Positions 20,261 through 31,924 of a DNA stretch of 64,000 bases are shown one piece after another (position 1 is the stretch's first letter; every line of letters starts with the position of its first letter). Source of the stretch: Zygnema cylindricum. Its lineage: Eukaryota; Streptophyta; Zygnematophyceae; Zygnematales; Zygnemataceae. Both the position numbers and the translations under genes were made by a program. Location: assembly GCA_037447655.1 (NCBI GenBank), contig JBBHKE010002506.1:197650-261649 (forward strand), in the 5' to 3' direction. The notes under the pieces were generated by a model. The model made no database searches and was not told the origin of the DNA. It saw nothing but the letters and a program-made list of their open reading frames with translations.

Positions 20261-21445
20261 TGTTGTTTTGAAAACTTAGTTTCGTGCGTACTACACACTT
20301 TGTGCGCACGCGACGTTTCGTGCGTAATTTGTTAAATGAATTTACTGTGGAGGTTCGAATGGATTCGCGGATTGGGGGAGTGAACATACAGATATATTGT
20401 TCTGGGACGAACGAAATAGTAATTGAGTGGCTCGGAATACGTTTGCAAATGGACGGCGGATCGCGAAGCGATCCGTTGTGAAATGTACGAAATGTTGAAT
20501 ATGTACGCCGCCGGTACGGAGCGTCTTATTTAGACAGGTGTACTTCATTTGCGACACGCTCATTTAATGCAAAAGACGCATGTTCAGTACGGAAAAGATT
20601 TTGAAGGTACGGTTTAATTTCGGCAAGTGGGTCATGGTACATTTGGAGGGCGGACGGCGTCCGCCGATATTTTTCAAGGAATCGCAATTTTGATGACGTG
20701 GTATCAAGTGAACCGTACGTATGTGATGTCGGTTCAATACGTGGTTTCGTCCACGAGTGAATAATCAAGTTGATACTCAGTACGCGGATTTTATGGAAGC
20801 GTCGGTGTAAACATTTTGATTTAACATTGTTTTGTCTTTTTGTGCATTAATTATTAGTGTAGAATTACATTTTCTGACATACCTTGAATTATTCAAGTAT
20901 ACTCACATTAATTTAAGTAGATGGTAAATTACGTACGGCTGGTATGCCTCCGTACATTTAGTAGTAAGCCTGAGTGTATATATTGTAGAACTTAGTCATT
21001 TCAGGGCATAGGAACTTTCTGTACCAAAAACTGTTTATGATCATTTTTGGTAATTTTGTCTGAGTATTGCTCTCAGATCTGATGTCAGAATTATCTGAAA
21101 TTCTGCATGTGTGTTCCTCTTTGTATTTTTAATATTATCACAGATTTGCAGGTCTATTGTGTGCCTGGTCTGTGTTTTACTTCATTGTGAAGTTAGTCTG
21201 TTTAATCAAAGTTCTGGCAGACTGTTTTTCTGCAACTTTGACTAGATGATGTGATCACTCTGATTATTATTTTTGTCTGAAACTTTGTGAGGTTATTCTA
21301 TAGCCTATATACTATCTGTAAGTGTAGTTCCAGGTTATTTTGTTAATTCTGTTGAATTCTGTGTGTATCCAAAGTAGGCTGCTTTTGGGGTAGTCTGTGG
21401 TGCTTCCGAGGGTGAATCCATGGCTAGAAATGGCTATGGACAACA
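20261..21445 (+). repeat. array LTR 3
   Basis: Reads as identical to LTR 2, directly after the GGGGGAG tract at 20254-20260. Confidence 0.95.
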
Positions 21446-22703
21446 GGTTATGGGCCCACGCCCATGGCTACCCATACTGGATGAATCGTATTTACCCATA
21501 TTTGATGGAACTGAATATTATTGTTGGAGGAGTATTATGGAGAGCTACTTCAAGTTGAGGGAGCTTATGGATGTGGTGGATGGGACATGTGTCGAAACAT
21601 CGGCTGAATGGGAGGAGAAAAACCTGGAGTGCTTGAGGATCATCAAGCTATCTATGACTGAGGAAATTGTAATGAGTTACCTTGATGTGAAGAGTGCAGC
21701 TGAATTGTGGAAGTGGTTGCAACGTATTTATCAAAAGACTTCTGTGTATCACTGGATGATTAGTGCTACAAAAATATTTGAGTATAAGTATGTTGGAGGT
21801 AGTGTGTTGAAATATTGCCTTAGTTTGCAAAGATTGTTTGCAGAAAATGATATTGCAGGAGGAAATTTTACGAATGTTCAAAAGGCTCTCATTTTAATGA
21901 AAGGATTACCTAAGGAATATAGGTGTGCGTTTGATAGATTAAACCAAGTTGATAAAAAGGATTGGAACTTACCATTAGCAATCAGATTTGTTTTGGATGT
22001 AGTAGATGATAAAAAGGCTTTAAAGGATAAGGGGGATTTTGAAGGTGTTAGATCACAGTTTCGGAAAAATAGAAAAAGTTGCAAATCAGAAAATTGCTTT
22101 TACTGTAATGATTTAGGACATACTTTTAGAGTATGTCCATTATATAAAAGTGCATGTGTCACAGGAAATTTCAGAAACGGATGGGATGACGATCGAGTTC
22201 GACCCCCCACACGAAAGGATACACTTCCAGTCGATAAATTTGTATACTTGCCGACTGTTGTTTTTCTAAATATGGAAAATGAGGAAGGAAGAGAAAAATT
22301 TGGTGTCACTGAAAATGGAGTGGAGAAAGAGGAAGAGGTGACAGACAATGATCTGGTTTCTGTCAATTTTTCCGACGACAGATTGGTGAGTGAAAAAGAT
22401 TTACAGGAAGAAGAGGTTAATGTAGTGAGGATAGCTGGAGAGAGTGACGGTCAATTGGAAGTGGAAACTGAAAATAATTTGCACGAGGAGATTACTGTAC
22501 CTAAAGAGAGAGAGAGAAAAAGTGCTCAGAAAATTGAAGTAGGAGAGGAAGATTATAATATTGGAAAAGAAAACAAATGTTCAAAAATTGAGAAAATACC
22601 AAAATTTATTAAGAAAGCAAAGAAAAGAAGTAGAAGTCAAAGGATAAGCCGTAGAAGAAAACATGTGCAGAAAATGGTCAAAAGAAAGCATCGTGAAAAA
22701 TAA
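21420..22703 (+). CDS. gag: gag of array unit 3 (427 aa)
   Basis: The protein is identical to that of units 1, 2 and 4. The frame is open from the ATG inside LTR 3 to the TAA. The PBS is at 21446-21459. Confidence 0.9.
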   Translation: MARNGYGQQVMGPRPWLPILDESYLPIFDGTEYYCWRSIMESYFKLRELMDVVDGTCVETSAEWEEKNLECLRIIKLSMTEEIVMSYLDVKSAAELWKWLQRIYQKTSVYHWMISATKIFEYKYVGGSVLKYCLSLQRLFAENDIAGGNFTNVQKALILMKGLPKEYRCAFDRLNQVDKKDWNLPLAIRFVLDVVDDKKALKDKGDFEGVRSQFRKNRKSCKSENCFYCNDLGHTFRVCPLYKSACVTGNFRNGWDDDRVRPPTRKDTLPVDKFVYLPTVVFLNMENEEGREKFGVTENGVEKEEEVTDNDLVSVNFSDDRLVSEKDLQEEEVNVVRIAGESDGQLEVETENNLHEEITVPKERERKSAQKIEVGEEDYNIGKENKCSKIEKIPKFIKKAKKRSRSQRISRRRKHVQKMVKRKHREK

Positions 22704-23019
22704 TTTTAGAGGAGTGACTATCTTTTACATTAAGTAATCTTTTTGAGGAATTTCCAATTTAAAACTTTGAATTTTGAAATTGTGTGAGAAGGAAAGTTTT
22801 TACTTTTGAAGACCTAGAAAGAGGTAGTGGAAGCAATGGTGTGTTTAAGAAGGAAGGATTTTGGAAGACATGGCAGCAGGCAGTGGGAGCAGTGGTGACG
22901 TCAGCGGAAACAGTGGTGACGTCAGCGGAAGCAGTGGTGACATTTGAACGAAATGTACAGTTACATTTCAAACGCGGTATATTTTACTATGGGTGCACGA
23001 AACTAAATTTTCGGGGGAG

Positions 23020-24204
23020 TGTTGTTTTGAAAACTTAGTTTCGTGCGTACTACACACTTTGTGCGCACGCGACGTTTCGTGCGTAATTTGTTAAATGAAT
23101 TTACTGTGGAGGTTCGAATGGATTCGCGGATTGGGGGAGTGAACATACAGATATATTGTTCTGGGACGAACGAAATAGTAATTGAGTGGCTCGGAATACG
23201 TTTGCAAATGGACGGCGGATCGCGAAGCGATCCGTTGTGAAATGTACGAAATGTTGAATATGTACGCCGCCGGTACGGAGCGTCTTATTTAGACAGGTGT
23301 ACTTCATTTGCGACACGCTCATTTAATGCAAAAGACGCATGTTCAGTACGGAAAAGATTTTGAAGGTACGGTTTAATTTCGGCAAGTGGGTCATGGTACA
23401 TTTGGAGGGCGGACGGCGTCCGCCGATATTTTTCAAGGAATCGCAATTTTGATGACGTGGTATCAAGTGAACCGTACGTATGTGATGTCGGTTCAATACG
23501 TGGTTTCGTCCACGAGTGAATAATCAAGTTGATACTCAGTACGCGGATTTTATGGAAGCGTCGGTGTAAACATTTTGATTTAACATTGTTTTGTCTTTTT
23601 GTGCATTAATTATTAGTGTAGAATTACATTTTCTGACATACCTTGAATTATTCAAGTATACTCACATTAATTTAAGTAGATGGTAAATTACGTACGGCTG
23701 GTATGCCTCCGTACATTTAGTAGTAAGCCTGAGTGTATATATTGTAGAACTTAGTCATTTCAGGGCATAGGAACTTTCTGTACCAAAAACTGTTTATGAT
23801 CATTTTTGGTAATTTTGTCTGAGTATTGCTCTCAGATCTGATGTCAGAATTATCTGAAATTCTGCATGTGTGTTCCTCTTTGTATTTTTAATATTATCAC
23901 AGATTTGCAGGTCTATTGTGTGCCTGGTCTGTGTTTTACTTCATTGTGAAGTTAGTCTGTTTAATCAAAGTTCTGGCAGACTGTTTTTCTGCAACTTTGA
24001 CTAGATGATGTGATCACTCTGATTATTATTTTTGTCTGAAACTTTGTGAGGTTATTCTATAGCCTATATACTATCTGTAAGTGTAGTTCCAGGTTATTTT
24101 GTTAATTCTGTTGAATTCTGTGTGTATCCAAAGTAGGCTGCTTTTGGGGTAGTCTGTGGTGCTTCCGAGGGTGAATCCATGGCTAGAAATGGCTATGGAC
24201 AACA
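23020..24204 (+). repeat. array LTR 4
   Basis: Reads as identical to LTRs 2 and 3, following the purine tract at 23013-23019. Confidence 0.95.
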
Positions 24205-25462
24205 GGTTATGGGCCCACGCCCATGGCTACCCATACTGGATGAATCGTATTTACCCATATTTGATGGAACTGAATATTATTGTTGGAGGAGTATTATGGA
24301 GAGCTACTTCAAGTTGAGGGAGCTTATGGATGTGGTGGATGGGACATGTGTCGAAACATCGGCTGAATGGGAGGAGAAAAACCTGGAGTGCTTGAGGATC
24401 ATCAAGCTATCTATGACTGAGGAAATTGTAATGAGTTACCTTGATGTGAAGAGTGCAGCTGAATTGTGGAAGTGGTTGCAACGTATTTATCAAAAGACTT
24501 CTGTGTATCACTGGATGATTAGTGCTACAAAAATATTTGAGTATAAGTATGTTGGAGGTAGTGTGTTGAAATATTGCCTTAGTTTGCAAAGATTGTTTGC
24601 AGAAAATGATATTGCAGGAGGAAATTTTACGAATGTTCAAAAGGCTCTCATTTTAATGAAAGGATTACCTAAGGAATATAGGTGTGCGTTTGATAGATTA
24701 AACCAAGTTGATAAAAAGGATTGGAACTTACCATTAGCAATCAGATTTGTTTTGGATGTAGTAGATGATAAAAAGGCTTTAAAGGATAAGGGGGATTTTG
24801 AAGGTGTTAGATCACAGTTTCGGAAAAATAGAAAAAGTTGCAAATCAGAAAATTGCTTTTACTGTAATGATTTAGGACATACTTTTAGAGTATGTCCATT
24901 ATATAAAAGTGCATGTGTCACAGGAAATTTCAGAAACGGATGGGATGACGATCGAGTTCGACCCCCCACACGAAAGGATACACTTCCAGTCGATAAATTT
25001 GTATACTTGCCGACTGTTGTTTTTCTAAATATGGAAAATGAGGAAGGAAGAGAAAAATTTGGTGTCACTGAAAATGGAGTGGAGAAAGAGGAAGAGGTGA
25101 CAGACAATGATCTGGTTTCTGTCAATTTTTCCGACGACAGATTGGTGAGTGAAAAAGATTTACAGGAAGAAGAGGTTAATGTAGTGAGGATAGCTGGAGA
25201 GAGTGACGGTCAATTGGAAGTGGAAACTGAAAATAATTTGCACGAGGAGATTACTGTACCTAAAGAGAGAGAGAGAAAAAGTGCTCAGAAAATTGAAGTA
25301 GGAGAGGAAGATTATAATATTGGAAAAGAAAACAAATGTTCAAAAATTGAGAAAATACCAAAATTTATTAAGAAAGCAAAGAAAAGAAGTAGAAGTCAAA
25401 GGATAAGCCGTAGAAGAAAACATGTGCAGAAAATGGTCAAAAGAAAGCATCGTGAAAAATAA
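24179..25462 (+). CDS. gag: gag of array unit 4 (427 aa)
   Basis: This last full gag is again residue-for-residue identical to the others. The PBS is at 24205-24218 and the polypurine tract at 25772-25778 leads into the terminal LTR. Confidence 0.9.
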   Translation: MARNGYGQQVMGPRPWLPILDESYLPIFDGTEYYCWRSIMESYFKLRELMDVVDGTCVETSAEWEEKNLECLRIIKLSMTEEIVMSYLDVKSAAELWKWLQRIYQKTSVYHWMISATKIFEYKYVGGSVLKYCLSLQRLFAENDIAGGNFTNVQKALILMKGLPKEYRCAFDRLNQVDKKDWNLPLAIRFVLDVVDDKKALKDKGDFEGVRSQFRKNRKSCKSENCFYCNDLGHTFRVCPLYKSACVTGNFRNGWDDDRVRPPTRKDTLPVDKFVYLPTVVFLNMENEEGREKFGVTENGVEKEEEVTDNDLVSVNFSDDRLVSEKDLQEEEVNVVRIAGESDGQLEVETENNLHEEITVPKERERKSAQKIEVGEEDYNIGKENKCSKIEKIPKFIKKAKKRSRSQRISRRRKHVQKMVKRKHREK

Positions 25463-25778
25463 TTTTAGAGGAGTGACTATCTTTTACATTAAGTAATCTT
25501 TTTGAGGAATTTCCAATTTAAAACTTTGAATTTTGAAATTGTGTGAGAAGGAAAGTTTTTACTTTTGAAGACCTAGAAAGAGGTAGTGGAAGCAATGGTG
25601 TGTTTAAGAAGGAAGGATTTTGGAAGACATGGCAGCAGGCAGTGGGAGCAGTGGTGACGTCAGCGGAAACAGTGGTGACGTCAGCGGAAGCAGTGGTGAC
25701 ATTTGAACGAAATGTACAGTTACATTTCAAACGCGGTATATTTTACTATGGGTGCACGAAACTAAATTTTCGGGGGAG

Positions 25779-26963
25779 TGTTGTTTTGAAAACTTAGTTT
25801 CGTGCGTACTACACACTTTGTGCGCACGCGACGTTTCGTGCGTAATTTGTTAAATGAATTTACTGTGGAGGTTCGAATGGATTCGCGGATTGGGGGAGTG
25901 AACATACAGATATATTGTTCTGGGACGAACGAAATAGTAATTGAGTGGCTCGGAATACGTTTGCAAATGGACGGCGGATCGCGAAGCGATCCGTTGTGAA
26001 ATGTACGAAATGTTGAATATGTACGCCGCCGGTACGGAGCGTCTTATTTAGACAGGTGTACTTCATTTGCGACACGCTCATTTAATGCAAAAGACGCATG
26101 TTCAGTACGGAAAAGATTTTGAAGGTACGGTTTAATTTCGGCAAGTGGGTCATGGTACATTTGGAGGGCGGACGGCGTCCGCCGATATTTTTCAAGGAAT
26201 CGCAATTTTGATGACGTGGTATCAAGTGAACCGTACGTATGTGATGTCGGTTCAATACGTGGTTTCGTCCACGAGTGAATAATCAAGTTGATACTCAGTA
26301 CGCGGATTTTATGGAAGCGTCGGTGTAAACATTTTGATTTAACATTGTTTTGTCTTTTTGTGCATTAATTATTAGTGTAGAATTACATTTTCTGACATAC
26401 CTTGAATTATTCAAGTATACTCACATTAATTTAAGTAGATGGTAAATTACGTACGGCTGGTATGCCTCCGTACATTTAGTAGTAAGCCTGAGTGTATATA
26501 TTGTAGAACTTAGTCATTTCAGGGCATAGGAACTTTCTGTACCAAAAACTGTTTATGATCATTTTTGGTAATTTTGTCTGAGTATTGCTCTCAGATCTGA
26601 TGTCAGAATTATCTGAAATTCTGCATGTGTGTTCCTCTTTGTATTTTTAATATTATCACAGATTTGCAGGTCTATTGTGTGCCTGGTCTGTGTTTTACTT
26701 CATTGTGAAGTTAGTCTGTTTAATCAAAGTTCTGGCAGACTGTTTTTCTGCAACTTTGACTAGATGATGTGATCACTCTGATTATTATTTTTGTCTGAAA
26801 CTTTGTGAGGTTATTCTATAGCCTATATACTATCTGTAAGTGTAGTTCCAGGTTATTTTGTTAATTCTGTTGAATTCTGTGTGTATCCAAAGTAGGCTGC
26901 TTTTGGGGTAGTCTGTGGTGCTTCCGAGGGTGAATCCATGGCTAGAAATGGCTATGGACAACA
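25779..26963 (+). repeat. array LTR 5 (terminal)
   Basis: This complete LTR ends CAACA at 26963 and is followed by the second ATTAG. It includes the gag ATG (26938) and eight complete codons, after which the frame runs into antisense integrase sequence of E. Confidence 0.95.
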
Positions 26964-26968
26964 ATTAG
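26964..26968. repeat. target-site duplication of the array, right copy
   Basis: ATTAG matches 14738-14742. Confidence 0.95.
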
Positions 26969-27600
26969 CACATTTCATTGCTTCGGCCCAAAACCTTTTT
27001 CCTATCCTCTTATCCGACAACATACTTCTAGCACTATCACTTTGTGTTCTATTTAATCATTCATCTACCCCATTCTGTTCCGGGTTTTCTGGAACAGTCG
27101 TTTGGTGTTGGACTCCACCTTCCCTCATAAAATCCTCAAACTGGTTAGAGGGATACCCTCCACCATTGTCACTCCTTACTCTCTTGATTGGGGTTTCATG
27201 GAGTTTTTCACTCCATGCTTTATATTGTTTAAAACATTGTTGAGCCTTTGACTTATTTTTCAAAATATACACCTTCGAATACCGAGACCAATCATCACTG
27301 ATAGTCATCATAAATCTCTTCGCCTTGGGTGAAGGCACTTAGGCCGGTCCCCAAATATCTGTGTGTACTAAAACTAGAATATTTTCTCCCTTATAGGTGG
27401 CAGTTTTTAGGAAGGGTAACCTGTGTGCTTTACCTTAAGCACATCCACTACAATCACTTAGATTCTCACTCTCACCAAACTGAATCCCTTCCACTACTCC
27501 CATCTTTTTCATCTTTTTTTACTTATCTAGATTCACATGCCCAAGCCTCTTATGCCACAAAATTATATCATGAACACCAGCATAATAAAGTTTCTTCTTT
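26969..27600 (-). pseudogene. integrase of element E, right of the array
   Basis: The minus strand gives RFWAEAMKCAN next to the insertion, then the core: PEQNGVDE (27057-27338 frame; normal relatives read PEQNGVAE), RVRSDNGGGYPSNQFEDFM, and DDWSRYSKVYILKNKSKAQQCFKQY. The HTDIWGP-like first Asp region and the zinc-binding part follow to 27600. Stops interrupt the N-terminal half. The core Asp and Glu of the DDE set are visible in SDNG and PEQNG. Confidence 0.8.
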
Positions 27601-28160
27601 TCATTGCTTAAAATCAGCCTTAACATCCCTTGGCTGCCTTTTTGAGCAGTGAAATAAACTTTCTCCTCAAAACAGCAGTAAAGACTCTTTTCCTTGTGCT
27701 ACTATTAAAACCCTTGTCATCTAATACTGATGTAAAGATGAGGTTTTTGTTCATCTCTCGAATAAACAATATATCGGAGAATGTCACTATGGATGTCTTT
27801 CCTTCTACTAACACTTTCACATCTATCGATCGTAGAAGAGTAGTAGTGACTATTCTTCATCCCCGTACTCTATCTCTACGGTGGAAATCTTTCTTATCTT
27901 AGTGAACAAGTGTTTATCCTTACACATGTGCATAGAGGCACCTGAATCTACAATCTAGCATGCTTCACCTTTCAATCCACCGAAAGCACATTTCTACTTT
28001 AGTGGAATTTTGACCTCGTTTTTCGCCTCCAACTCCTCATCCAATAGGAGCTCATTGTCCTCGTCCTCGAATTCCGCCTCATGTACCTGTGTCACAAGGG
28101 CCTTTTTCTTTCCTCTCGATGGTCCACCGATCTGGCCCTCCTTTAAACGCAGCTCGGTTA
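27600..28160 (-). pseudogene. protease and gag-pre-integrase domain of element E
   Basis: The piece at 27620-27820 encodes KTSIVTFSDILFIREMNKNLIFTSVLDDKGF. The protease site near 27905-27960 reads IVDSGASMHMCKDKHL with an intact DSG, but a stop lies just before it. The acidic linker before the protease lies at about 28010-28100. Confidence 0.75.
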
Positions 28161-29107
28161 ACTTAGTGCACTCGGCGATATAGTGCCTTGGTTTCTTACA
28201 AAAGTGTCACAAACCGTTGGGAGCCCTTGGTCCGAACTCGTCAGTCTGATTTATCTGCCCCCCCCCCCCTACATAATTTCCGACCGATTTCTCGGAATCA
28301 TTGTTCCTCCAATTGGTTCTGCTGCCAAGGCTTTCCCACTCTTTCCTCCCCTTCGGATCTCAATTGTATTCTACCAAACGTGAATCATCTCTACCATTAA
28401 ATTCCATATCCATATTGAGTCGGGCAAGTCCCGCACACGGTTGATTATGTTCTCGAACTCATCTAGTAACTTCATGAGCAAATAGTTAACCTTCATCTTT
28501 TTAGTTTCAACCTGTCCAACACTCTCTAGCTCCATAAAAAGTGTTGCAAGCTCATTACAAAAGTCCAACATCTTTCCCCCCTTGTATTCATATGTGTTAA
28601 TTTTTTGATCAGCCAACTGCTGTTGCTGAATCGTACCACTTCCGTACATCTCTATGAGAGCCACCCAAAGATCGGATGCCCTCTGTACCTGCAAATGAGG
28701 AGATGCAAGCACTTAGTATCACGGCAGAGGATGAATTTCTTTGCCGCCATATTGTTGTAGTCCCAGGCATCAATATCATTCTCCTCGTTCCTCGGAATAG
28801 TCGACATGAATGTCGAACCTGTTGCTATTTGTGTGACTGTCTCCTTTTCCTTTCCTTTGTCCACCACCTCCCCTTCCTTTGTCTTTTCCGTTAGAGATGG
28901 ATCTGCATCTTTGGTGAATCTGTTTCCTGTAAACCTTGGAGGGATCCCAAGACTGGATGGACGCCTCACCCGTCCACTCACTATTCCCCAAAACCTTTTC
29001 TCACATAGAGCTCCTATCATCATAATTTCCCACTATATGAAGCCAGTTCCATTGAAGATGGGTACCCTAGAGGGTGGGCCCATAACGTGCAACTCTGAGA
29101 CCTCCAT
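28160..29107 (-). pseudogene. gag of element E
   Basis: The frame should start at the ATG at 29107, inside the 5' LTR, and read through the PBS. Surviving pieces are 28652-29023 and 28371-28712 (DLWVALIEMYGSGTIQQQQ; GGKMLDFCNELATLFMELES). The zinc knuckle at about 28185-28225 has its first Cys codon changed to the stop TGA (then HFCKKPRHYIAEC). Confidence 0.8.
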
Positions 29108-30269
29108 AGGTCCTCAGAGTAAAAAGCTCACACGAAGCCTCTAGGATAACCCTGACCCCTTTGTGTTTAAGCAAGAATAACTGTCACCATGACAGAGAAA
29201 AACTCTGACCACCTTCACCCCTATGAAGGCAAGACTCCCTTGAGTCTATAGCAAAAAGAATCTCTGAATTTGCTCTCTTGAGCAGTAAGTTATGGGTGGT
29301 CAAAAATGACCTTTATATTTACAAGATCTCTTAGAGAGAGGTACCTCAATATAACTAAGTCTTGGTTTCCCTACTCACGACTACCTACTACTAAACCCTT
29401 GTCCAATTGGAACACTATATATTAGAAGAAGGTACAATGGGCGATGTACTTATTGTACGTCTATTGTACGACATAGTCTACAAGGTAACACTTCTCAAAT
29501 TGGGAGCCATGGTTCCTCCTCCCATCTTCTCCGGTATCAAATAATGCGGCGCAACGTGGCACCGCGTGACGCTATCTCTGAATGCCTCCAAAAGCTCACT
29601 TTGGATGGCGGCTACAATGTTGGCCGTCCGATCTAAACATATTTTACACGGTTCAGATTCACGTACGTGAATGAATTGTTCCTCTTCGTTAGTTTGGTGA
29701 AAATTAGCCGGTTCGTTAATATTTATATATCTTTGAAATCCGTCACGTCTATCGTTTTGTTGCGTCTTAATGATTAAGGCATCTGGCTATATAAAATCTA
29801 GAGGTCGCAGATTCAAATCTGGACTTAGGCAATATTTTGGTAAAACATCATCTACTTCAAAATCTCCCTCCTTTCTAAATATGGCGGTAGCCATGGCGTG
29901 CCATTGATCCTCACTCTCTCTCTCTTTAAAGTATAACTAAAATAGAGAAATGAACTATTAATTACCTCTTTTCAACAAGAACTATCTGTCTCTCTCTAGA
30001 AAGCACAAGCAGCCATGGCTATTGCTCCCTCATCAACCTTTAGTGAGTGCGACAAGTGTGGGAGTTCAAGATAGGAGTTAGAGGGAGAATACCTCAACTA
30101 CCTTTCTACATTTCATTTTAGATCTAGAAAATACTAAAATAACATCAACCTTTAGTGAGTGTGACAAGTGTGGGAGTTCAAGATAGGAGTTAGAGGGAGA
30201 ATACCTCAGCTACCTTTCTACATTTCATTTTAGATCTAGAAAATACTAAAATAACCAATTATTTCTACA
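29088..30269 (-). repeat. 5' LTR of element E, with PBS at 29073-29087
   Basis: The LTR starts TGCAACTCTGAG and ends CTACA; it is 1,182 bp. The outer end contains a 112-bp tandem duplication (30031-30142 and 30143-30254). An antisense tRNA-like stretch lies at about 29760-29842, with B-box-like GATTCAAATCTGG and a TTTTGGTAAA run after it. Confidence 0.85.
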
Positions 30270-30975
30270 CATTCATCCAATATTTCATTATCCCCAAACT
30301 GAATGCCTTCTACTACACGAAGCTTCTTCATTTCCCTCAGCCTATCAAAATGTACATGCCCCAACGGCTTATGCCAAATCATCAACTTTGGAACACCAAC
30401 ATAATAAGCATTTTTCTTTTCATTACTCAGGTGAAGCCTAAACCTTCCTTGGCTACCCTTATCTGCTGTGAAGTAGACTTCATCCCCATACTCAGCTGTA
30501 AAGACTCCCTTTCTAGTGAAGGTATCAAACTCTATGTCATCTAACACTGATATAGAGACAAGATTTTTACTCAGCTGAGGAATGTAGAGTACATCTTAGA
30601 AGGTGAGTATATAAGTCTTACCCTCCACTAAGACTTTTAGATCTACCGACCCCACTAGATCTGTTGTTACCACTCTCCCATCCCCATACTCTATCTCTAC
30701 AGTAGGGATATTTCTTAGCTTAGTAAAGAGGTCTTTATCACGACACATATGCATGGATGCACCTGAGTTTATGATCCATCTTTCTTGTGGAGCTTCCCGA
30801 ATTGCTCCGAGAGCACACTTTTGTTTTTGAGGGATCTCTGGATCTTTCTTAGCTTAGTAAAGAGGTCCGTACCACGACACATACGCATGGATGCACCTGA
30901 GTCGATGATCCATCTTTCTTGTGGAGCTTCCCGAATTGCTCCGAGAGCACACTTCTGTTTCTAAGGGATCTCCTT
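30270..30975 (-). pseudogene. gag-pre-integrase and duplicated protease of element F
   Basis: The piece at 30236-30547 encodes VLDDIEFDTFTRKGVF... LMIWHKPLGHVHFDRLREMKK (gag-pre-integrase). Upstream in coding sense, a 133-bp tandem duplication carries the protease active site twice. The 30845-30975 copy reads IIDSGASMRMC, and the 30712-30844 copy reads IINSGASMHMC, with the catalytic Asp changed to Asn. Confidence 0.75.
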
Positions 30976-31924
30976 CTCCTCCAGACTCTCGTCAAGAAGA
31001 AGCTCCCCATCCTCCTCCTCACAAGACTCATCCTCGGTTTCTCCTTTCACTTTTGTAACCACAAGTGCCTTCTTCTTCCCTCCAGAAAAGCCCCCTCCAC
31101 ATTCTCTTGAAGCCTCAGCTCACACAGTTTGACACAATCCGCTATGAAGTGTCCCGGATTTTTGCAAAAATGGCAAAGACCCTTTGGGGACCTCAATCCT
31201 CTAGACTGATCTCTCTCTCCTTTGAAAGGTTTCTTCGGATCCTTACCCCATCAATATCCTCTTGTAGCTAGAGCTTGAATGCTCTTCCCCCCCCTCCTAA
31301 TCTCAATTGTGTTTTTCTGCACAAGTATCATCCAGACCACTGTGTTCTACTTCCATAAACTGTCATTCATTTTCTGTACTCAGTACACTATGTTTTCATA
31401 TTCGTCGGTTAACATCATTATGAGAGTGTTAACTTTCATCTTCATTGTACTTGTCCACCCAGCACTCTCCATCTCCATATACAAACAAGAGAGATCATTA
31501 CAATAGTCTAACATCTCTCCCCCTTTGTAAGTATAATACCCAAACTTGTGTTCGGCCAACAAGAGCTCTTGAATAGTACCATCTCTATAGATTTCCACCA
31601 AACTCACCCACAACTCCTCAGCCTTGTAAATGTGAAGACGGGGGGTTGCTAAAGCCTGAGTGAGGTGTCTTAGAATGAAGTTTTTGGCAACCATGTTGAT
31701 GTCTGCCCACGTTTGGGTGTCGTTCTCCGCAATCTTCACGGTCGCCGCTTCTGGTGCCGTGGTAATAGGAGCAATTGGAGTAAGAGGCGTCTCCTTCTCA
31801 TTCCCAATTTCGGACACAGTGTTGTCACCATCATCTGCCTCCTCTGCTGTCCCCGTCATCTGCCTCCTCTGTTGCAGCAAAGGTTGCTGCAACAAACCTT
31901 ATTCCACCAAACCCTGGTGGAGTT
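30976..31924 (-). pseudogene. gag of element F (main part)
   Basis: The open piece at 31380-31895 (171 aa) has the gag helical region (DINMVAKNFILRHLTQ; KAEELWVSLVEIYRDGTIQ; GGEMLDYCNDLSCLYMEMES). The zinc knuckle near 31140-31180 reads CHFCKNPGHF and continues CX2CX4H. An acidic linker lies at about 30980-31040. The N-terminus is separated by element G and resumes at 38135. Confidence 0.75.
31920..31924. repeat. target-site duplication of element G, left copy
   Basis: GAGTT precedes the 5' LTR of G and recurs at 38130-38134 after the 3' LTR. Confidence 0.9.

Larger units (their letters stand above)
14743..26963 (+). mobile_element. tandem array of a gag-only LTR retrotransposon (5 LTRs, 4 interiors)
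   Basis: The order is LTR-gag-LTR-gag-LTR-gag-LTR-gag-LTR with an exact period of 2,759 bp (LTR 1,185 bp, interior 1,574 bp). The array starts TGTTGT, ends ACAACA, and is flanked by a single ATTAG duplication, so it behaves as one insertion locus. Each interior has a half-tRNA PBS, one gag frame and a polypurine tract, and no protease, integrase, RT or RNase H. This matches the described plant class called TR-GAG (terminal repeats with GAG). Copies look identical on reading except for one base in the first LTR (14946). Mobility would need enzymes from another element. Confidence 0.93.
12691..30269 (-). mobile_element. copia element E, split by the tandem array
   Basis: E occupies 12691-14742 and 26964-30269. 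It has RNase H and RT on the left, then integrase (interrupted by the array), protease, gag, PBS (29073-29087) and the 5' LTR (29088-30269). It lacks a 3' LTR because the left side is cut at 12690. On the right it abuts integrase-side coding sequence of F, so E inserted into F. Closest relatives in the window are A, D and Z. Confidence 0.85.

Noticed and set aside
14743-26963. Satellite DNA or a CRISPR-like array
   Set aside because: The unit is a complete LTR plus gag interior with PBS and polypurine tract, flanked by a 5-bp duplication, so it is a retrotransposon multimer.
26938-27243. 101-aa frame beginning MARNGYGQQ
   Set aside because: It is the gag start codon of the last LTR reading into antisense integrase of element E; an accident of the insertion.
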